Assembly: GCA_016716135.1 (NCBI GenBank)
Contig: JADJWX010000010.1
Coordinates: 268,640-332,639, forward strand
DNA length: 64,000 nt
Reading direction: 5' to 3'
Origin: Lewinellaceae bacterium
GTDB taxonomy: Bacteria > Bacteroidota > Bacteroidia > Chitinophagales > Saprospiraceae
Position numbers and translations under genes: made by a program. The notes under the pieces are model-generated. The model ran no database searches and had not been told where the DNA came from. It saw only the letters and a program-made list of their open reading frames with translations. This document shows, in pieces, positions 59,296 through 64,000 of this stretch; position 1 is the first letter of the stretch; each line of letters opens with the position of its first letter.

Positions 59296-62232
59296 ATGAA
59301 AAACAGCTACACCACAATTTTGGCAGGCTTGCTTTTGCTTGCATTTAGCAGTCATGCGCTTGCCCAGCATTCCGTAGCCCGCCAATGGAATGAAGCATTG
59401 CTCGGCGCTATTCGCAAAGATCTGGCCCGCCCAACTGTTCATGCCCGCAATCTTTTTCATGTTTCCATGGCCATGTATGATGCCTGGGCGGCATACGATT
59501 CCATTGCAGAACCTTTCCTGCTCGGTAAGGCAGTGGGTACATTTTCCTGTGGTTTTAACGGGGTGCCTGCGCCTTCAAATCTCCAGGCTGCCCGTGAAGA
59601 AGCTATTTCATATGCAGCGTACCGGATACTCCGGTTCCGGTTCCAAAATTCCCCCAACGCCGCTACGACTCTACCGCAGTTCGATGCCCTAATGGCACAG
59701 CTTGGGTACAGCACCGCGTTTGTTTCGACAAATTATGCCTCCGGCACACCCGCCGCACTGGGGAATTACATCGCACAATGTGTGATAAACTTTGGACTTC
59801 AGGACGGCGCCAATGAGCAAAACGGCTATGCCAACCAGTTTTATCAGCCAGTAAATCCGCCCTTGGTTATAAAATTCCCGGGAAACCCGTCTATTATCGA
59901 CCCGAACCGATGGCAACCGCTGACCCTTGACGTCTTTATCGACCAGAGTGGTAATGTCATTCCGTTCAACACACCGCCTTTCCTAAGCCCGGAATGGGGC
60001 AACGTGGTACCGTTTTCACTTAAACCAAGTGACCTGACAGTTTACCAGCGCGGTGGAAAAGATTATTGGGTTTACCACGACCCCGGTCCCCCACCCTATC
60101 TCGACACTACCGCGGTTGGCGGCATTTCCGAGGAATACAAGTGGGGGTTTTCCCTCGTCGCAGTGTGGTCGGGTCAAATGGACCCCAATGACACCACAAT
60201 GTGGGATATTTCACCTGCCTCGATAGGTAATACCCAGGAATATCCGACAGACTTTCCCGCGCTTCGAAATTTCTACAACCTGCTTGAAGGCGGCGATCCC
60301 AGCCCCGGGCACCCTTTAAATCCGCGAACCGGCCTGCCCTATGAGCCGCAAATTGTCCCTCGTGGCGACTATACCCGGGTATTAGCAGAATTTTGGGCAG
60401 ACGGACCAAATTCCGAGACACCTCCGGGGCATTGGTTTACCATTTTAAATTACATCAGCGACCACCCGCAGTTGATTAAAAAGTTCAAAGGGAAAGGCGC
60501 GGTGCTAAACGACCTTGAGTGGGACATTAAATCCTATTTTATGCTTGGTGGCGCCATGCACGATGTGGCCGTCACGGCCTGGGGAATCAAAGGGTGGTAT
60601 GATTATGTTCGTCCGGTCGGGGCAATTCGAAAAATGGCCGATCTGGGCCAAAGTACCGACCCGGAGCTGCCATCCTTTCATCCCGGGGGAATCCCATTGA
60701 TACCCGGCCATATTGAACTGGTTGATGAAAACGACCCGCTGGCCGGCCCGAATTTTGAGCATGTTGACAAGATCAAACTATTTGCCTGGAGAGGCCCAAC
60801 GTATATTCAGGATCCAAATTCGGACATCGCGCATTGCGGTTGGATTTTAGCCGAAAACTGGTGGCCATACCAGCGCCCGTCATTTGTAACGCCGCCATTT
60901 GCAGGCTATATTTCCGGGCATTCCACCTATTCCCGCGCAGCTGCCGAATTGCTGACACAACTTACCGGCGACCCTTTCTTCCCGGGTGGAATGGGAGAGT
61001 TTCCCGCTCCAAAAAATGAATTCCTTGTCTTTGAAAAAGGCCCAAGCACCGATTTGGTGTTGCAATGGGCAACTTACCGGGACGCCTCCGACCAATGCAG
61101 CCTTTCCCGGATTTGGGGTGGCATACACCCGCCGGCAGATGATATGCCGGGCCGCCACATCGGCATGGAAATTGGAAACGAAGCGTTTGATTTCGCTCTC
61201 AAATATTTTTACAAAGATGAAGACGGCGACGGTTTCGTCAGCCTTGATGATTGCGATGACAGTAACCCTGCGGTTTATCCCGGCGCACCAGAAATTTGCG
61301 ACAAACTCGATAATAATTGCAATGGGATGACCGACGAAGGCATATTCCTGTTTACCTATTACCTTGACCAGGACGGTGATTCCTACGGTACCACAGCAAT
61401 GGCTTTTGACACCTGTGCAGCAATTGCACCGGCCGGTTTTTCTGCAAACAGCCTCGACTGCGATGACTCCAATCCGGATATTTTTCCCGGCGCGGCCGAA
61501 ATTTGCGATCAAATTGACAATGATTGCAACGGCATGATTGATGATAATATCCAGATATACACCTATTTCCTTGACATGGACGGTGATTCGTATGGCACAG
61601 ATGCCACGACATTCGACACCTGTGCGACGGATATTCCGGCCGGCTATGTTGCCAATAGTCTCGACTGTGACGACACCAATCCGGAAATCCACCCTGGTGC
61701 CATGGAAATTTGTGACACTATCGACAACAACTGCAACGGCACCGCAGATGAAGGACTCCCGTTGAATACATATTACCTGGATTTGGATGGCGACAGTTTT
61801 GGGACCAGTATCCTCACGCTCGCTATTTGTTCTGCAGAAACACCGCCCGGCTATGCCAATAACAACCTTGATTGTGACGACACCAATCCGGATGTCAACC
61901 CGGATGCAACAGAGGTGCCTGATGGCTTGGATAACGACTGCAACGGATTGGTTGACGACGGGGTATCTTCGGCAATTACCCAAATCATGCCAAAATGGAA
62001 GCTGTTCCCTAATCCTGCCAGGGAGGTTTTAATGGTCATGTACCCGTATTCCGGAAAACTGACTGCGAATGTTATGGCAATGGACGGGCGCCTTGTTCAA
62101 ACAAGTTTAATAGATTTTACTAACCATACTGCTGTATTGAACCTTAGCAATTTACCAAGCGGGATGTATGTGTTAAACTTGACTAATGCCGAAGGGAGCC
62201 GGCTGGTACACGCCCGCTTTGTCCGGTTCTGA
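59296..62232 (+). CDS. vanadium-dependent haloperoxidase-like PAP2 protein with MopE repeats and T9SS sorting domain
   Basis: 978 residues from the ATG at 59296, the start of a signal peptide ending SHALAQ; the frame from 59260 adds 12 residues ahead of it. Residues ~25-630 are a vanadium-haloperoxidase/PAP2 domain. The vanadate ligands are all present at family spacing: Lys432 and Arg439 in KGWYDYVRP; Ser540-Gly-His542 in YISGHSTYSRAA; Arg605 and His611 in SRIWGGIHPPADD. Residues ~640-885 are four MopE-type metal-binding repeats (D-x-DGD-x-(Y/F)G, DCDD-x-NP, EICD-x-(I/L)DN-x-CNG). The last ~80 residues are a T9SS type A sorting domain. Phosphatase or halide oxidation activity is possible; the substrate is unknown. 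Confidence 0.88.
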   Translation: MKNSYTTILAGLLLLAFSSHALAQHSVARQWNEALLGAIRKDLARPTVHARNLFHVSMAMYDAWAAYDSIAEPFLLGKAVGTFSCGFNGVPAPSNLQAAREEAISYAAYRILRFRFQNSPNAATTLPQFDALMAQLGYSTAFVSTNYASGTPAALGNYIAQCVINFGLQDGANEQNGYANQFYQPVNPPLVIKFPGNPSIIDPNRWQPLTLDVFIDQSGNVIPFNTPPFLSPEWGNVVPFSLKPSDLTVYQRGGKDYWVYHDPGPPPYLDTTAVGGISEEYKWGFSLVAVWSGQMDPNDTTMWDISPASIGNTQEYPTDFPALRNFYNLLEGGDPSPGHPLNPRTGLPYEPQIVPRGDYTRVLAEFWADGPNSETPPGHWFTILNYISDHPQLIKKFKGKGAVLNDLEWDIKSYFMLGGAMHDVAVTAWGIKGWYDYVRPVGAIRKMADLGQSTDPELPSFHPGGIPLIPGHIELVDENDPLAGPNFEHVDKIKLFAWRGPTYIQDPNSDIAHCGWILAENWWPYQRPSFVTPPFAGYISGHSTYSRAAAELLTQLTGDPFFPGGMGEFPAPKNEFLVFEKGPSTDLVLQWATYRDASDQCSLSRIWGGIHPPADDMPGRHIGMEIGNEAFDFALKYFYKDEDGDGFVSLDDCDDSNPAVYPGAPEICDKLDNNCNGMTDEGIFLFTYYLDQDGDSYGTTAMAFDTCAAIAPAGFSANSLDCDDSNPDIFPGAAEICDQIDNDCNGMIDDNIQIYTYFLDMDGDSYGTDATTFDTCATDIPAGYVANSLDCDDTNPEIHPGAMEICDTIDNNCNGTADEGLPLNTYYLDLDGDSFGTSILTLAICSAETPPGYANNNLDCDDTNPDVNPDATEVPDGLDNDCNGLVDDGVSSAITQIMPKWKLFPNPAREVLMVMYPYSGKLTANVMAMDGRLVQTSLIDFTNHTAVLNLSNLPSGMYVLNLTNAEGSRLVHARFVRF
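61210..61950 (+). repeat. four MopE-type metal-binding repeats
   Basis: Within the haloperoxidase-like gene. Each unit has a D-x-DGD loop and a DCDDxNP...(E)ICD...DN-x-CNG block of about 60 codons. Known MopE-type segments bind calcium or other metals; the tandem arrangement is clear from the sequence. Confidence 0.85.
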
Positions 62233-62300
62233 ATTGAATAACCCAGGAATCGCAAGCCGTTTTTCAACCCGATTTTTCATCGAAACCAGTCAATAGCACA

Positions 62301-64000
62301 TTGTCTGATCCACTCGACATATTAACGCAATTCTGGGGTTACCCGGCATTCCGGCCGCTTCAGCAAACCATCATCCAGTCGGTGCTGGATAATGAGGATT
62401 GTCTGGCGCTGTTGCCAACCGGGGGAGGCAAATCAATATGCTATCAGGTGCCCGCACTTTGCCGGGAAGGACTTTGCCTGGTGATTTCACCACTTATTGC
62501 CTTGATGAAAGACCAGGTACATCAGCTCCGGCAACGCAACATCCCCGCTGCAGCCATTTATGCCGGCATGAGCCGCCGGGAGGTGGACATAATTTTTGAA
62601 AATGCTTGTAATGGCGCGTATAAACTGTTGTATCTGAGCCCGGAACGCCTCCAAACCGAACTCGCCCGCGAACGGATCAAGCGCATGCAGGTTAACCTGA
62701 TCGCGGTGGATGAGGCCCACTGCGTTAGTCAATGGGGTTATGATTTCAGGCCGCCCTATTTAGAAATAGGGACTTTCCGTCAACAGTTGCCCGGTGTGCC
62801 GCTGCTTGCACTTACAGCAACCGCCACCCCGGAAGTGACTAAAGATATCCAGGACAAGCTGGAGTTTAAGGCGCCAAAAATCCATCAGCAAAGTTTTGCC
62901 CGCCCCAATTTGTCGTATTCGGTTTTATATGAAAGCAACAAGCAGGAAAAGTTGCTCGACATCCTGAAAAGTGTTCCCGGAAGCGGATTGATTTATCTGA
63001 GCAGCCGCGGAGAAACCAAAAAAACAGCAGATTTTTTGCGAAAACATCGCATCGCTGCCGATTTCTACCACGCTGGTTTGAGTATGGAAGTCCGCTCACA
63101 AAAGCAATCGGACTGGATGCTCGGAAAAACCCGGATCATGGCATGCACTAATGCCTTCGGGATGGGCATTGACAAACCCGACGTACGCCTGGTGGTGCAT
63201 CTTGCCTTGCCGGAAAGCCTGGAAGCGTATTTCCAGGAAGCCGGCCGGGGCGGGCGGGACGGAAAAAAATCGTACGCTGTGTTGTTGTATGCCCCAGGCG
63301 ATGCCGACAAACTTCGGTACAACCTGAAACGGAATTACCCGGATGCCGCGCTGATCCGAAATGTTTACCAGGCCCTGGGAAGCTACACACAACTGGCAAC
63401 AGGGGCCGGGGCCGGAGCAGGTTTCCCCCTGGATTTTCTCCATTTTTGCCAAACGTATAACCTCGAACACGGCCCGGCACATGCCGCACTCCGCCTGCTT
63501 GAGCAAGATGGCTGGCTCACGCTTTCCGACCCGGAAGGGTCGATGCCCCGAGTTTTTATTGCAGCCACGCGGGAGGCGCTTTATGATTACCAATTGCGGA
63601 ATAAACAGGCAGACCTGATTACCAAATTTTTGCTGCGCGCACATCCCGGGATTCAACGGGAGTTCATGGAAATCAGCATAGGTACTGTCGCCCGATACAC
63701 CCAACTGGCCCCCGATGTTGTGGTAAAAACCCTGGAAATTGCCCACAAAGAAGGCGTAATCGTCTTTCAGCCGGCGCGGCATGAACCCTACGTTACTTTT
63801 TTGAAAGATCGTGTTGTCTTGGAAAACCTGGAAATAGATTTTGTGCGGTTAAAATTTCGAAAAAAAAGGGCGGCGGCGCGCATAGACCAGGCTATTCGTT
63901 ATGCCGAAACGCTCCATTGCCGAAGCCGCCAGTTGTTGACATATTTTGGCGAAACGGATGCTGAACCTTGCGGCATTTGCGATGTGTGCACAGGAAGAAA
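62301..64000 (+). CDS. recQ: ATP-dependent DNA helicase RecQ, incomplete at the right edge
   Basis: 566 residues are visible, then the sequence ends. It starts at TTG (62301) with LSDPLDILTQFWGYPAFRPLQ; no ATG is available in frame, and the family starts with M-S-D-P-L. Walker A is LLPTGGGKS (residues 38-45); the DEAH box is AVDEAHC (~135-141). Later motifs include TNAFGMGIDKPDVR and EAGRGGRD. The zinc-binding end carries HCRSRQLLTYFGE and CGICDVC just before the edge. The RQC domain and HRDC, if present, lie beyond. RecQ unwinds DNA in repair. Separated by 68 bp from the preceding gene. Confidence 0.93.
   Translation, partial: MSDPLDILTQFWGYPAFRPLQQTIIQSVLDNEDCLALLPTGGGKSICYQVPALCREGLCLVISPLIALMKDQVHQLRQRNIPAAAIYAGMSRREVDIIFENACNGAYKLLYLSPERLQTELARERIKRMQVNLIAVDEAHCVSQWGYDFRPPYLEIGTFRQQLPGVPLLALTATATPEVTKDIQDKLEFKAPKIHQQSFARPNLSYSVLYESNKQEKLLDILKSVPGSGLIYLSSRGETKKTADFLRKHRIAADFYHAGLSMEVRSQKQSDWMLGKTRIMACTNAFGMGIDKPDVRLVVHLALPESLEAYFQEAGRGGRDGKKSYAVLLYAPGDADKLRYNLKRNYPDAALIRNVYQALGSYTQLATGAGAGAGFPLDFLHFCQTYNLEHGPAHAALRLLEQDGWLTLSDPEGSMPRVFIAATREALYDYQLRNKQADLITKFLLRAHPGIQREFMEISIGTVARYTQLAPDVVVKTLEIAHKEGVIVFQPARHEPYVTFLKDRVVLENLEIDFVRLKFRKKRAAARIDQAIRYAETLHCRSRQLLTYFGETDAEPCGICDVCTGR

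Overview
The window looks like part of the chromosome of a Bacteroidota bacterium, most likely of the Saprospiria (Lewinella/Haliscomenobacter type). The signs are a PorP/SprF plus OmpA gene pair, at least five secreted proteins that end in type IX secretion (T9SS) sorting domains, SprB-type repeats, the futalosine menaquinone route (mqnE, mqnA), a Bacteroidota-type arginine decarboxylase, a fused two-domain E1 dehydrogenase, and promoters of the TTTG / TAnnTTTG type. I see no rRNA, CRISPR array, complete insertion sequence or prophage.

The most notable signal is not a gene. The octamer GGGTAGGG, which fits the FtsK-orienting KOPS consensus GGGNAGGG, occurs about ten times. Every copy left of 17.2 kb is on the + strand and every copy right of 19.1 kb is on the - strand. 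The polarity flips around a 214-bp gap that holds a convincing XerCD dif-like site at 18098-18125. I read this as the replication terminus of the chromosome.

Layout. 0-5 kb: end of a tRNA methyltransferase gene, a small HTH protein, a glycosyltransferase and mqnE (both broken by single-base homopolymer indels, possibly sequence errors), mqnA, msrA and a NifU-like protein. 5-10 kb: a helix-hairpin-helix/beta-barrel protein, two small membrane or lipoprotein genes (one with three RGD repeats), a tandem pair of EGF-domain lipoproteins and an esterase. 10-16.5 kb: a YfhO-type membrane protein, two glycosyltransferases, an FkbM methyltransferase and a DEDDh exonuclease. 16.5-24 kb: arginine decarboxylase, dif, a TamB-like giant and a coiled-coil membrane protein; this part looks more AT-rich than its surroundings by eye.

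24-29.5 kb is a molybdenum cofactor cluster (mobA, moaC, moeA, moaA, a TSUP sulfite-exporter-like permease, moaD, moaE) in alternating orientations. It is followed by two rhodaneses, a fatty-acid hydroxylase-like enzyme and a fused 2-oxoacid dehydrogenase E1. 34.5-44 kb is a cell-surface block: a T9SS protein, a 1471-residue repetitive fibre protein with a self-cleaving S74-type chaperone end, a gliding-type C-terminal protein, a MITE-like nested palindrome, and the OmpA/PorP pair. 44-48 kb holds an LPS-type glycosyltransferase, an extracellular GH13 amylase lipoprotein, and a beta-phosphoglucomutase homologue whose catalytic Asp is Asn. 48-64 kb holds a thioredoxin/SprB/HYR/T9SS giant, a large membrane protein, an M43 metalloprotease, a CotH-like secreted protein, tRNA-Ser(UGA), a vanadium-haloperoxidase/MopE-repeat/T9SS fusion, and a recQ helicase gene that runs off the right edge.
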